This document shows positions 7,599 to 15,791 of a DNA stretch of 55,675 nt, piece after piece (position 1 is the stretch's first letter; every line of letters begins with the position of its first letter). The notes under the pieces were generated by a model, which worked only from the letters and a program-made list of their open reading frames with translations, had not been told where the DNA came from and did no database searches. The stretch is from Mycobacterium syngnathidarum (GTDB lineage Bacteria > Actinomycetota > Actinomycetes > Mycobacteriales > Mycobacteriaceae), in NCBI RefSeq assembly GCF_001942625.1, contig NZ_MLCL01000063.1, positions 1-55,675 of the forward strand. Direction: 5' to 3'. Both the position numbers and the translations under genes were made by a program.

Positions 7599-9137
7599 TC
7601 ACCGATTCGACTTCACCACCTGGGCGAAGTTGAACTGCCAGCGTTCGACGATACGGAAGCCCATGCTCTCGGGCACCTGGTAGGCCGGCGCACGGTCGAG
7701 TCGCGGCCCTGGCGGAAGCCCTGAACCGCTCTGCCGGCTGGGCACCTTGGCGTCGCGTTCGGAGACGGTCCACAACACGGTGCACTTCCGTATCTCGTCG
7801 GCGACACCCCAGATCCCCAGGTGTGCATCCCACAACCGATTCCGCTGCCAGGCCGGCCTGCCCCGGCCGGGGTCGATGAGGTGCGCGTACGCGGCGGGAC
7901 GGGCGGCGGTGATGGGGCGGATCGGGCCCGGCTTCCATGACGTGGTGTTGTCGAAGACGATGCAGTCACCGGGGGACGAGTGCGCCGTGATGACGTCTGC
8001 GACCTGGCTGAAGTCCATGCCCTCTTTGGCGTACGGGCCGCGCTGCCCTGTGATGTAGTTCGGTGTCGCGGCCAGGGCGAGCACCGCCAGGGCCGCGGTG
8101 ATCCGTTCCCGGCTCCGGGCCAGGGCCACCACACACACGGCGAGCAGCAGCGCCATCGCCGGCGTGGTGAAGCAGAGGTAGCGCGGGTAGTAAAGCGGTT
8201 GGGCGACAGCTGAATACACCACCAGCACTGCGGTGGGGCCCAGAACCCATACCCCGGCTATGGCCACGAGGCGCCGGGTGCTGTCATCGGTGGGCCGTAA
8301 CCGGCGAACCAGCAACGGAGCACTCAGTGCCGCGCCTGCCAGTACCGCGAAGGCCACGCTGTGGTCGAAGTACTGCTCCAGCAGGATTTCCACGACCGTG
8401 TGCAGACCCGGCGGCGAGATCCAGCCGACCTGAAAGCTCTGCGAACGACACCACAAGACGAACGGAACCACGATCAACACGGCAGCCGCGGTGGCTGCGG
8501 CCCATCTGGTTCGAGTACTCCGGCGGTCGCTGAGCAGCGCCACGGCAACGGCGTGCGGAACCACCATCAGTACCACGAAGACGTTCAGCACCGTCGAAAA
8601 CATCAGCAGCGCACCGTATGCGGCCCACTGCGCGGCGCGGCCGCGCCGGATCGCCACCACGAGCAGAACCGTCAGCCACACCGCCGCCAGCGTCGACCAC
8701 GCATAGGAACGGGCTTCGATGCCGGCCCAGGTGATCCTGGGTAGCATGGCGAAAATAATTGCGGCACAGACCGATAGCGTCCGGTTGCCGAACTGTCGGC
8801 CGAGTATCGCGACTCCACCGGCGGCGCCACCGACTGCCAGGCAGCTGGAGAAGCGGGACCAGAACTCGGTTGCCGGTAACACAGCGAACCAGCCGTGCAT
8901 GCCGAAGTAGTAAAGCCCGTGTACGGCGTCGATATGACCGATCAGGTCCCACAGCTGAGGAACCGTGCGGGTCGCCGCCGATATGGTGGCCGCCTCGTCG
9001 AACCACAGCGACGGCCGGGCCGCCCCCAAGGCACACAGCACCATGGCGAATGCGGCCACCGCCAAGGCGTCGAATCGGGTTTCTCGATCGACCCGGCGGT
9101 CCGTGCCATCGGCACGGTCATTCAGCGATAGATCCAC
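7599..9137 (-). CDS. GT-C membrane glycosyltransferase, Rv1635c/CapA-like
   Basis: A 512-aa polytopic membrane protein. About ten hydrophobic helices occupy residues 20-370 and a soluble extracytoplasmic domain makes up the last 140 residues. Near the first loop, SLWFDEAAT carries the acidic pair typical of GT-C enzymes that use polyprenyl-phosphate sugars. Position (opposite strand, between the tRNA-Cys region and the Rv1636-type gene) matches M. tuberculosis Rv1635c. That protein is known as CapA, the mannosyltransferase that adds the first mannose cap to lipoarabinomannan. By family this enzyme would use polyprenyl-phosphomannose at the outer face of the membrane, but the acceptor is inferred only from synteny, and many rapid growers lack mannose caps. 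The start is GTG 9137. Confidence 0.8.
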   Translation of the reverse strand: MDLSLNDRADGTDRRVDRETRFDALAVAAFAMVLCALGAARPSLWFDEAATISAATRTVPQLWDLIGHIDAVHGLYYFGMHGWFAVLPATEFWSRFSSCLAVGGAAGGVAILGRQFGNRTLSVCAAIIFAMLPRITWAGIEARSYAWSTLAAVWLTVLLVVAIRRGRAAQWAAYGALLMFSTVLNVFVVLMVVPHAVAVALLSDRRSTRTRWAAATAAAVLIVVPFVLWCRSQSFQVGWISPPGLHTVVEILLEQYFDHSVAFAVLAGAALSAPLLVRRLRPTDDSTRRLVAIAGVWVLGPTAVLVVYSAVAQPLYYPRYLCFTTPAMALLLAVCVVALARSRERITAALAVLALAATPNYITGQRGPYAKEGMDFSQVADVITAHSSPGDCIVFDNTTSWKPGPIRPITAARPAAYAHLIDPGRGRPAWQRNRLWDAHLGIWGVADEIRKCTVLWTVSERDAKVPSRQSGSGLPPGPRLDRAPAYQVPESMGFRIVERWQFNFAQVVKSNR

Positions 9138-9308
9138 GTCAGCGACCGTGTCACCCCCCTCAACCGAGGCAAAGGTTAGCCTGGGGCGCTCGACTCGCTC
9201 TCTCCGACAGTGTGATTGCCGACCGTGGCAGATAGATGAGCTGGATCACTACCGGTGGCGAATCGTCCTGACGGCAACCCTGATTCGGTGGACGTCGACT
9301 ACGTCACG

Positions 9309-9334
9309 CTCGGCACCGATTTTGCGGTGCCGAG
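9309..9334. repeat. Perfect inverted repeat in the 347-bp divergent gap
   Basis: CTCGGCACCG-ATTTTG-CGGTGCCGAG is a perfect 10-bp stem with a 6-nt loop. It lies in the gap (9138-9484) between two divergent starts, so it is not a terminator of either neighbour. A -10-like TAATAT follows at 9338-9343. The rest of the gap holds a minus-strand -10-like TAACCT (9174-9179) and a DosR-like half palindrome (9361-9380), but no gene that I can see. Confidence 0.55.
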
Positions 9335-9484
9335 GGTTAATATCAGTGCCGAATCGCCGTTTCGGGACGCCAGTATCGGGTCCAGTTGTCGGTTGTCCGT
9401 GTGGGTGTGGTGATTTGCGCCCCTGGCCAGCGGCGACGGGTTACTGTCTCGGGTGGCGTTGCAACTGACAGTGGGAGGGTATTG

Positions 9485-9928
9485 ATGAGCGCGTATCGAA
9501 CCGTGGTGGTCGGCACGGACGGATCTGATTCGTCGTTGCGTGCAGTCGACCGCGCCGGTCAGATTGCCGCCGGCTCGAATGCCAAACTGATCGTGGCAAC
9601 CGCGTACTTCCCCCAGAGCGAAGACCAGCGTGCCGCCGATGTGCTCAAGGACGAGGGCTACAAGATGGCAGGCAATGCGCCGATCTACGCCATCCTGCGT
9701 GAGGCGACCGACCGGGCCAAGGCCGCCGGGGCCACCGACATCGAGGAGCGGCCGGTTGTCGGCGCCCCGGTCGATGCGCTGGTCGAGCTGGCAGAGGACG
9801 TCTCGGCAGACCTGCTGGTGGTCGGCAACGTCGGCCTGAGCACGATCGCCGGCCGGCTGCTGGGCTCGGTGCCCGCGAACGTGGCACGCCGGTCCAAGAC
9901 CGACGTGCTCATCGTCCATACCAGCTGA
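9485..9928 (+). CDS. Universal stress protein, Rv1636 type
   Basis: A 147-aa single-domain UspA protein. Residues 4-12 (YRTVVVGTDGSDSS) form the first nucleotide-binding strand, and GNVGLSTIAGRLLGSVPANV is the G-2X-G-9X-G(S) nucleotide loop near the C-terminus. The M. tuberculosis counterpart Rv1636 and its M. smegmatis orthologue are known to bind cAMP preferentially over ATP, so this protein is probably a cytoplasmic cAMP buffer or sensor. It lies in the same window as a class III adenylate cyclase (32237). ATG 9485 has GGGAGGG 5-11 nt upstream. The 347-bp upstream gap with a hairpin suggests a long and regulated 5' region. Confidence 0.93.
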   Translation: MSAYRTVVVGTDGSDSSLRAVDRAGQIAAGSNAKLIVATAYFPQSEDQRAADVLKDEGYKMAGNAPIYAILREATDRAKAAGATDIEERPVVGAPVDALVELAEDVSADLLVVGNVGLSTIAGRLLGSVPANVARRSKTDVLIVHTS

Positions 9929-9947
9929 ACCCGTACGGGCTGACCGA

Positions 9948-10631
9948 CTACCAACCGCGCTCGCGCCACTCCCCGAGGTGGGGACGTTCGGCGCCGAGCG
10001 TGGTGTCGTCTCCATGCCCGGGGTACACAACCGTGCGGTCGTCGTAGACATCGAACACCTTGGTGCTCACATCGCCCAGGAGTCGCTCGAAGTCACCGGG
10101 TTGCCAGGTCTTGCCGACCCCGCCGGGAAACAGACAGTCACCGGTGAACAGGTGTGTGACGCCGTCGGGTGACTTGAGCGCCAGCGCTACGGAACCCTCG
10201 GTGTGACCCTGCAGGTGGATCACGTCGAACGTCAGGTCGCCGACCGTGATGGTGTCGCCGTCGGCCAGGATCCGGTCGGGCGTCACCGGCAAAGGATCGG
10301 CGTCCAGGGCGTGCGCGGCCGTCGGAGCCCCGGTGGCCTCCGCCACAGTTTTCAGTGCCTGCCAGTGGTCGAAATGCTGGTGGCTGGTGACGATCAGCGA
10401 CAGTTTGGGTGTCTGCTGTCTGATGACGTCCAGGAGGACTTCGGCGTCGTTGGCGGCGTCGATGAGCAGCGTTTCACCGGTGGAATTGCAGGTCACCAGG
10501 TAGGCGTTGTTGTCCATGGGGCCGACCGAGATCTTGATGACCGAGGCGTTGGGCAGGGTTCGGCGGGCAGCAGTGCCCGGCTCCTGGTGCCCGGTGTAGG
10601 TGTCGGTAACCGCGATGTTGGGGCTGGTCAT
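9948..10631 (-). CDS. Metallo-beta-lactamase-fold hydrolase (Rv1637c-like, glyoxalase II type)
   Basis: A 227-aa hydrolase with the complete metal-binding set: TSHQHFDHWQ (HxHxDH, residues about 85-92), a later His in HLQGHTEGS, Asp in FTGDCLFPGG and His in VYPGHGDDTT. The arrangement HTEGS, GD and PGHG matches glyoxalase II and related thioester hydrolases. It would be cytoplasmic. It is the counterpart of Rv1637c, divergent from uvrA with 73 bp between starts. ATG 10631 begins MTSPNIAVTDTY; a longer frame upstream runs into the uvrA gene and is rejected. Substrate unknown. Confidence 0.88.
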   Translation of the reverse strand: MTSPNIAVTDTYTGHQEPGTAARRTLPNASVIKISVGPMDNNAYLVTCNSTGETLLIDAANDAEVLLDVIRQQTPKLSLIVTSHQHFDHWQALKTVAEATGAPTAAHALDADPLPVTPDRILADGDTITVGDLTFDVIHLQGHTEGSVALALKSPDGVTHLFTGDCLFPGGVGKTWQPGDFERLLGDVSTKVFDVYDDRTVVYPGHGDDTTLGAERPHLGEWRERGW

Positions 10632-10666
10632 AGCGCCACCGTAGCGGGCTTGTCGGTGGCCGCACA

Positions 10667-10672
10667 TAGCAT
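10667..10672 (+). promoter_or_regulatory. -10 box upstream of uvrA
   Basis: TAGCAT lies 33 nt before the uvrA GTG, in the 73-bp divergent gap. No convincing -35 or LexA box is visible. Unlike many genes here, uvrA has a real ribosome site (AAAGGAAA). Confidence 0.3.
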
Positions 10673-10704
10673 GGGCGTGAAGTCTGTCGTCGGAAAGGAA
10701 ACGC

Positions 10705-13599
10705 GTGGCTGACCGCCTGATCGTGAAGGGTGCGCGCGAGCACAATCTGCGAGGAGTCGACCTCGATCTGCCCCGTGATGCGCTGATTGTGTTCACCGGC
10801 CTGTCCGGGTCCGGCAAATCCTCGCTGGCCTTCGACACCATCTTCGCCGAGGGGCAGCGCCGCTATGTCGAGTCGCTGTCGGCATACGCGCGCCAATTCC
10901 TGGGGCAGATGGACAAGCCCGATGTCGACTTCATCGAGGGCCTGTCGCCCGCGGTGTCGATCGACCAGAAATCGACCAACCGCAACCCGCGGTCGACCGT
11001 CGGCACCATCACCGAGGTCTACGACTATCTGCGTCTGCTGTACGCCCGCGCAGGCACCCCGCACTGCCCGGTGTGTGGTGAACGCATCGCCCGGCAGACC
11101 CCGCAGCAGATCGTGGACCAGGTGCTGGCCATGGACGAGGGGCTGCGTTTCCAGGTGCTGGCCCCGGTGGTCCGCACCCGCAAGGGCGAGTTCGTCGACT
11201 TGTTCGAGAAGCTCAACACCCAGGGCTACAGCCGGGTGCGGGTGGACGGCGTGGTGCATCCGCTGACCGATCCGCCCAAGCTCAAGAAGCAGGAAAAACA
11301 CGACATCGAGGTGGTTGTCGACCGGCTGACGGTCAAGGCCAGTTCCAAGCAGCGGCTCACCGACTCGATCGAGACCGCGCTGAACCTGGCCGACGGCATC
11401 GTGGTGCTGGAGTTCGTGGACCGCGAGGACGACCATCCGCACCGCGAGCAACGCTTTTCCGAGAAGCTGGCCTGCCCCAACGGCCACCCGCTGGCCGTGG
11501 ATGATCTTGAACCCCGGTCGTTCTCGTTCAACTCGCCGTATGGCGCCTGTCCGGAGTGCACCGGTCTGGGCATCCGCAAAGAGGTCGACCCCGAACTGGT
11601 GGTGCCGGACCCGGAACTGACCCTGGCCGGCGGGGCGATCGCGCCGTGGGCCGTGGGGCAGAGCGCCGAGTACTTCACCCGGATGCTGTCCGGGCTGGGC
11701 GATGCACTGGGCTTCGACATCGATACCCCGTGGAAGAAGCTGCCCGCCAAGGCGCGCAAGGCGATCCTGGAAGGCTCTGATCACCAGGTCCACGTCCGGT
11801 ACAAGAACCGATACGGGCGCACCCGCTCCTACTACGCCGACTTCGAGGGCGTGATGGCGTTCCTGCAGCGCCGCATGGAGCAGACCGACTCGGAGCAGAT
11901 GAAAGAGCGCTACGAGGGTTTCATGCGCGACATCCCGTGCCCCGAATGCAACGGCACGCGGCTCAAGCCCGAGATCCTCGCGGTGACGATGTCCGCGGGG
12001 GAGTTCGGCGCGAAGTCCATCGCCGAGGTCGCCGAGCTGTCGATTGCCGACTGCGCGGAGTTCTTGAATGCGCTGACCCTGGGGATGCGCGAGCAGGCGA
12101 TCGCCGGGCAGGTGCTCAAGGAGATCCAGTCGCGGTTGGGGTTCCTGCTCGATGTCGGGCTCGACTATCTGTCTCTGTCCCGGGCGGCCGCCACCCTGTC
12201 CGGCGGCGAGGCACAACGCATCCGGCTGGCCACCCAGATCGGCTCCGGGCTGGTCGGCGTGCTCTACGTGCTCGACGAACCGTCCATCGGTCTGCACCAG
12301 CGCGACAACCGCAGGCTGATCGACACCCTCGTGCGCCTGCGCGACCTGGGCAACACGTTGATCGTCGTCGAACACGACCTGGACACCATCGCTCACGCCG
12401 ACTGGGTCGTCGACATCGGCCCGGCCGCCGGTGAGCACGGCGGCCGCATCGTGCACAGCGGCACGTACCAGGATCTGCTGACCAACCCCGAATCCATCAC
12501 CGGCGCTTACCTTTCCGGCAAGGAGAGCATCGAGGTCCCGGCCATCCGGCGGCCCACCGACAAGCGCCGCCAGGTCACCGTGGTCGGCGCACGGGAGAAC
12601 AATCTCAAGGAGATCGACGTCGCCTTTCCGCTCGGCGTGCTCACCTCAGTCACCGGTGTGTCCGGCTCTGGCAAATCGACTCTGGTCAACGACATCCTGG
12701 CCTCGGTGATGGCCAACAAGCTCAACGGCGCCCGTCAGGTGCCAGGCAGGCACACCCGGGTCAACGGGCTCGACCAGCTGGACAAGCTGGTGCGCGTCGA
12801 CCAGTCACCCATCGGCCGCACGCCACGGTCGAACCCGGCCACCTACACCGGGGTGTTCGACAAGATCCGGTCGTTGTTCGCCGCCACCACCGAGGCCAAG
12901 GTCCGGGGCTATCAGCCCGGCCGGTTCTCCTTCAACGTCAAGGGCGGTCGGTGTGAGGCCTGCTCGGGTGACGGCACCATCAAGATCGAGATGAACTTCC
13001 TGCCCGACGTGTATGTGCCCTGTGAGGTGTGCCAGGGCGCCCGGTACAACCGGGAAACCCTTGAGGTGCACTACAAGGGCAAGACCATCGCCGAGGTGCT
13101 GGATATGTCCATCGAGGAGGCCGCCGAGTTCTTCGAGCCGATCAGCTCGATCCACCGGTACCTCAAGACCCTGGTGGATGTCGGCCTGGGCTACGTGCGC
13201 CTCGGTCAGCCGGCACCGACTCTGTCCGGCGGCGAGGCCCAGCGCGTGAAGCTGGCCGCCGAGCTGCAGAAGCGATCCACCGGGCGCACCGTCTATATCC
13301 TCGACGAGCCCACCACCGGTCTGCACTTCGAGGACATCCGCAAGCTGCTCAAGGTGATCAACGGCCTTGTCGACAAGGGCAATACGGTGATCGTCATCGA
13401 ACACAACCTCGACGTGATCAAGACCTCGGACTGGATCGTGGACATGGGTCCCGAAGGGGGAGCCGGCGGCGGCACCGTTGTCGCACAGGGCACTCCCGAG
13501 AATGTGGCGGCCAACCCGGACAGCTATACCGGGCAGTTCCTGGCCGAGCTGGTGGAGGCGCCTGCACCGAAACCCAAGCGGCGCAAGGTCAGCGCCTAG
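10705..13599 (+). CDS. uvrA: Excinuclease ABC subunit UvrA
   Basis: A 964-aa damage-recognition ATPase of nucleotide-excision repair; it dimerises and loads UvrB. Two ABC modules are visible. The first has Walker [10 protein letters not shown] (about residues 32-40), zinc-binding CPVCG and CPEC pairs, and signature LSGGEAQRI. The second has Walker [10 protein letters not shown] (about 651), a zinc module [16 protein letters not shown]...CEVCQG, signature LSGGEAQRV and Walker [11 protein letters not shown]. The length matches mycobacterial UvrA (about 970). GTG 10705 has an AAAGGAAA ribosome site. It stands alone; the next gene is convergent. The 660-aa reading frame on the opposite strand (10474-12456) is a compositional shadow. 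Confidence 0.98.
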   Translation: MADRLIVKGAREHNLRGVDLDLPRDALIVFTGLSGSGKSSLAFDTIFAEGQRRYVESLSAYARQFLGQMDKPDVDFIEGLSPAVSIDQKSTNRNPRSTVGTITEVYDYLRLLYARAGTPHCPVCGERIARQTPQQIVDQVLAMDEGLRFQVLAPVVRTRKGEFVDLFEKLNTQGYSRVRVDGVVHPLTDPPKLKKQEKHDIEVVVDRLTVKASSKQRLTDSIETALNLADGIVVLEFVDREDDHPHREQRFSEKLACPNGHPLAVDDLEPRSFSFNSPYGACPECTGLGIRKEVDPELVVPDPELTLAGGAIAPWAVGQSAEYFTRMLSGLGDALGFDIDTPWKKLPAKARKAILEGSDHQVHVRYKNRYGRTRSYYADFEGVMAFLQRRMEQTDSEQMKERYEGFMRDIPCPECNGTRLKPEILAVTMSAGEFGAKSIAEVAELSIADCAEFLNALTLGMREQAIAGQVLKEIQSRLGFLLDVGLDYLSLSRAAATLSGGEAQRIRLATQIGSGLVGVLYVLDEPSIGLHQRDNRRLIDTLVRLRDLGNTLIVVEHDLDTIAHADWVVDIGPAAGEHGGRIVHSGTYQDLLTNPESITGAYLSGKESIEVPAIRRPTDKRRQVTVVGARENNLKEIDVAFPLGVLTSVTGVSGSGKSTLVNDILASVMANKLNGARQVPGRHTRVNGLDQLDKLVRVDQSPIGRTPRSNPATYTGVFDKIRSLFAATTEAKVRGYQPGRFSFNVKGGRCEACSGDGTIKIEMNFLPDVYVPCEVCQGARYNRETLEVHYKGKTIAEVLDMSIEEAAEFFEPISSIHRYLKTLVDVGLGYVRLGQPAPTLSGGEAQRVKLAAELQKRSTGRTVYILDEPTTGLHFEDIRKLLKVINGLVDKGNTVIVIEHNLDVIKTSDWIVDMGPEGGAGGGTVVAQGTPENVAANPDSYTGQFLAELVEAPAPKPKRRKVSA

Positions 13600-13601
13600 G
13601 C

Positions 13602-14762
13602 TCAGCGCTTGGACAGCGGCGAGGGGAACCTCGGGTTGGCGCGGCCGCCGGCCAGCCAGCCGGTGAGGGCGTCCGCGCGCTGCTGCAGCGCGCGGGTGCC
13701 GTGGCGACCGATCTCTTCGAGCAGATGCAGCTGGACGCGGCCGTCGGCGTCCTGACCCCAGCCGCCCACGATTCGGCCGTTCCACCAGGCCGTCGGCCCG
13801 CCGTTGCCGTTGGTGTCGAACACCTGGGGACGATGGTCGCCGAGATACCAGTCGCGGTCGAACCACCCCATCGTGGTGACGTCCAGGCCGGGCAGGAGCG
13901 CCGCCCATGGTTCAGGTTCCGGCTCGATTTCAAGATCGTCGGCCAGCGCGTAGCCGGCCGTGCCGTGCAGATCGACCTCGACCGCACCGATGTCGCGCAA
14001 TGCCTGACGTGCCCAGGTCAAGGTGTTGCCGAACCACCATTTGATGTCGGTGACCGTGGCCGGGCCGAACGTGCGCAACCAGGTGCGCACCAGCTCGGCG
14101 CGGGCATGGTCCGGTTCGGCCGTCGGCACCGGCGCCCCCAGCCAGTCGGAGGTGACCGTCCACCGCGGTCGTGAGTTGGTCCAGCCGCTGTCGTTGGGGC
14201 CGCGGATGATCTCGCCGCGCACCCCGAGCACTGTCAAAACCCTTGGGGTCAGCGGAGTCTGACCGCCCCAGGTCTTTCCGGGCGCCGGGTCGTAATTGCC
14301 GGCGAGTTCGGGCAGCGCGGTGCGCAGCTGCGCCGCAGGCGTTGGACCGTGCTCGCGCAGGTGCGCCAGCACCGCCCGGCATGCGGTCGCCAGCCACTGG
14401 GCTCCGTCCCCGGCCACACCGGCTTTCTCCACATCGCCGATGAGTTTGCGCTGCTCGGCGCCGGCCACCCGGTCACTTGCCCCGGCCTGCACCAGCGGAA
14501 GGTCTTGCGCGCGCACGATCCACAACGTGCGACGCATCGCGAGGTGTTTGAGCAGGGTGCGCCGCGCGTACAGCTCGCTGTCCAGATCGTCGACGGTGAA
14601 GCCCGGCAGGCGCGCCCACAGGGACAAGTAGGGAGTCGAGGGATCAGTGGCGTGCAGGCCCACGACGGCGCCCGTGGCGTCGGCGACAGAGGTCGCCGGT
14701 TGGCTCAGGAAGTGACGACGGGCCAGCCGAGCGCGACGCTCGGCCACGGTGAAAGAGCGCAT
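13602..14762 (-). CDS. HTH_42 (AlkZ/YcaQ-like) winged-helix protein
   Basis: A 386-aa protein built of tandem winged helices, the architecture of the AlkZ/AlkX DNA glycosylase superfamily. The segments GAVVGLHATDPSTPYLSLWARLPGF, RRTLWIVRAQDLPLVQ and VTDIKWWFGNTLTWARQAL are typical. In active AlkZ proteins the beta-hairpin near this N-terminal region carries a QxQ or QxD catalytic motif. Here the equivalent reads HAT in GLHATDP, so glycosylase activity is doubtful. This HATDP form is a common actinobacterial subfamily without a proven role. It starts 3 bp after the small acidic protein gene on the same strand, so the two form an operon. Convergence with uvrA is suggestive but does not prove a repair role. 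Confidence 0.85.
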   Translation of the reverse strand: MRSFTVAERRARLARRHFLSQPATSVADATGAVVGLHATDPSTPYLSLWARLPGFTVDDLDSELYARRTLLKHLAMRRTLWIVRAQDLPLVQAGASDRVAGAEQRKLIGDVEKAGVAGDGAQWLATACRAVLAHLREHGPTPAAQLRTALPELAGNYDPAPGKTWGGQTPLTPRVLTVLGVRGEIIRGPNDSGWTNSRPRWTVTSDWLGAPVPTAEPDHARAELVRTWLRTFGPATVTDIKWWFGNTLTWARQALRDIGAVEVDLHGTAGYALADDLEIEPEPEPWAALLPGLDVTTMGWFDRDWYLGDHRPQVFDTNGNGGPTAWWNGRIVGGWGQDADGRVQLHLLEEIGRHGTRALQQRADALTGWLAGGRANPRFPSPLSKR

Positions 14763-14765
14763 GGA

Positions 14766-15095
14766 TCAGGTGTCGTCCTTGTGCATGGACTCCCGGATCT
14801 GCTGCAAGCGCTCGGCAGCCGCCTGCTGGCGCTTCTCGTACTCCTCCTCGATGGATCGACCCTCGGGTGTCTCGGCGGCCAGTTCGGACGCGCCGAGCGC
14901 GGTGCCGTACCGGGTCTCGATCTTCTCCCGGACCGCGTCGAATGTCGGCACCCCGGCCGCGGTGTAGCCGGCGTCAGGCGTTTCGACCGGCCCGGGCGAG
15001 CCGGTGGCCGAAGCCGGGGGGACGATCTCGCCCTCCATAGCAGCGGGCTCCTGGGCTTCCTCGGGTTGATCCGGCTGCTCTGGGTCCTTCGTCAC
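14766..15095 (-). CDS. Small acidic protein of unknown function
   Basis: A 109-aa protein. The N-terminal half is Pro/Glu/Ala-rich and probably disordered. The C-terminal half starts AGVPTFDAVREKIETRYGTALGASEL and continues as a charged amphipathic helix (EEEYEKRQQAAAERLQQIRESM), probably a coiled coil. GTG 15095 was chosen because TAACGT (15103-15108, minus strand) lies 7 nt upstream, giving a leaderless start; an in-frame ATG at 15125 would add 10 residues. It is upstream of and almost touching the HTH_42 gene. No named family is recognised, though the VPTFDxVR..IE.R pattern looks conserved. Confidence 0.75.
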   Translation of the reverse strand: MTKDPEQPDQPEEAQEPAAMEGEIVPPASATGSPGPVETPDAGYTAAGVPTFDAVREKIETRYGTALGASELAAETPEGRSIEEEYEKRQQAAAERLQQIRESMHKDDT

Positions 15096-15210
15096 CAGGC
15101 CCACGTTACCTGCGGGAACCGACATTTCTTGGGATCGGTAGCGGTTGGGTCCGCCTTGACTTGGGGCACGACGGAGCCATCGGGGCAACGCGGAACGAAG
15201 GGAAGACGCA

Positions 15211-15720
15211 ATGACCATCAATCGAGTTATCGCGGGTGCCATGGGACTGCTCGCAACCGGCGCGGTGGTGGTGGGCTGCTCGAACGACACCTCCGCTGAC
15301 AAGCCGGCGGACAAGCCCGCCGCGTCGGCGGCCGATACCGCCGATGCCAGGGTCAGCTCGGGCAGCAACGCCCAGGTCAAAGTCGACGGATCCGATCTGG
15401 CCGGGCTGGACCTGAACTCGGTCACCTGCGTCAAGCAGGGCGGCAAGATCAACGTCGGCAGCGCCGCGATCGGAGGTCAGCAGGGCCTCGGCGTGGTGAT
15501 GACCGACGAGGCCACCCCGAAGGTCGAGTCTCTCGGCCTGGTCTACGACGGCAGCGCTCTGGCGGTCAGCGAAGCGATGGGCGTCAAGGTCGGTTCGGCC
15601 GAGGTCAAGGTCGACGGGGACACCTACACCATCACCGGTGAAGCATCGGGCGCCGACATGAAGAACCCGATGGCCGGGATGATCAACAAGCCGTTCACCA
15701 TCACGGTGTCCTGCAGCTGA
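15211..15720 (+). CDS. LpqH-type (19-kDa antigen family) lipoprotein
   Basis: A 169-aa exported lipoprotein. The signal peptide (residues 1-22) ends in the lipobox VVGC, with acylated Cys23. A Thr/Ala/Lys-rich linker follows, then a beta-rich domain. Features typical of the mycobacterial 19-kDa lipoprotein family are VTCVKQGGKINV (Cys near residue 72), the LGLVYDGSALAVSEAMG region, the repeated VKVDGDTYTITGEASG motif and a last Cys in ITVSCS, which probably form a disulfide. It is membrane-anchored on the outer face; relatives such as LpqH are TLR2 ligands. A purine-rich GAAGGGAAG precedes the ATG. It is single-gene and followed by a strong terminator. Confidence 0.9.
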   Translation: MTINRVIAGAMGLLATGAVVVGCSNDTSADKPADKPAASAADTADARVSSGSNAQVKVDGSDLAGLDLNSVTCVKQGGKINVGSAAIGGQQGLGVVMTDEATPKVESLGLVYDGSALAVSEAMGVKVGSAEVKVDGDTYTITGEASGADMKNPMAGMINKPFTITVSCS

Positions 15721-15731
15721 TCTCCCGACAT

Positions 15732-15780
15732 GGCGGGCGTGCCTGGCAGACCCATTGCCGGGCACGCCCGCCCCTTTTAT
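15732..15780 (+). terminator. Rho-independent terminator of the lipoprotein gene
   Basis: GGCGGGCGTGCC (15732-15743) pairs perfectly over 12 bp with GGCACGCCCGCC (15761-15772), followed by CCTTTTAT. It is a textbook intrinsic terminator, which is uncommon in mycobacteria. The T-tract merges with the -10-like TTATAT in front of the next gene. Confidence 0.9.
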
Positions 15781-15791
15781 ATGGTGCGAAG

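Noticed and set aside
10474..12456. 660-aa open frame opposite uvrA
   Set aside because: Shadow frame within a confident uvrA gene; no ribosome site and no recognisable domain.
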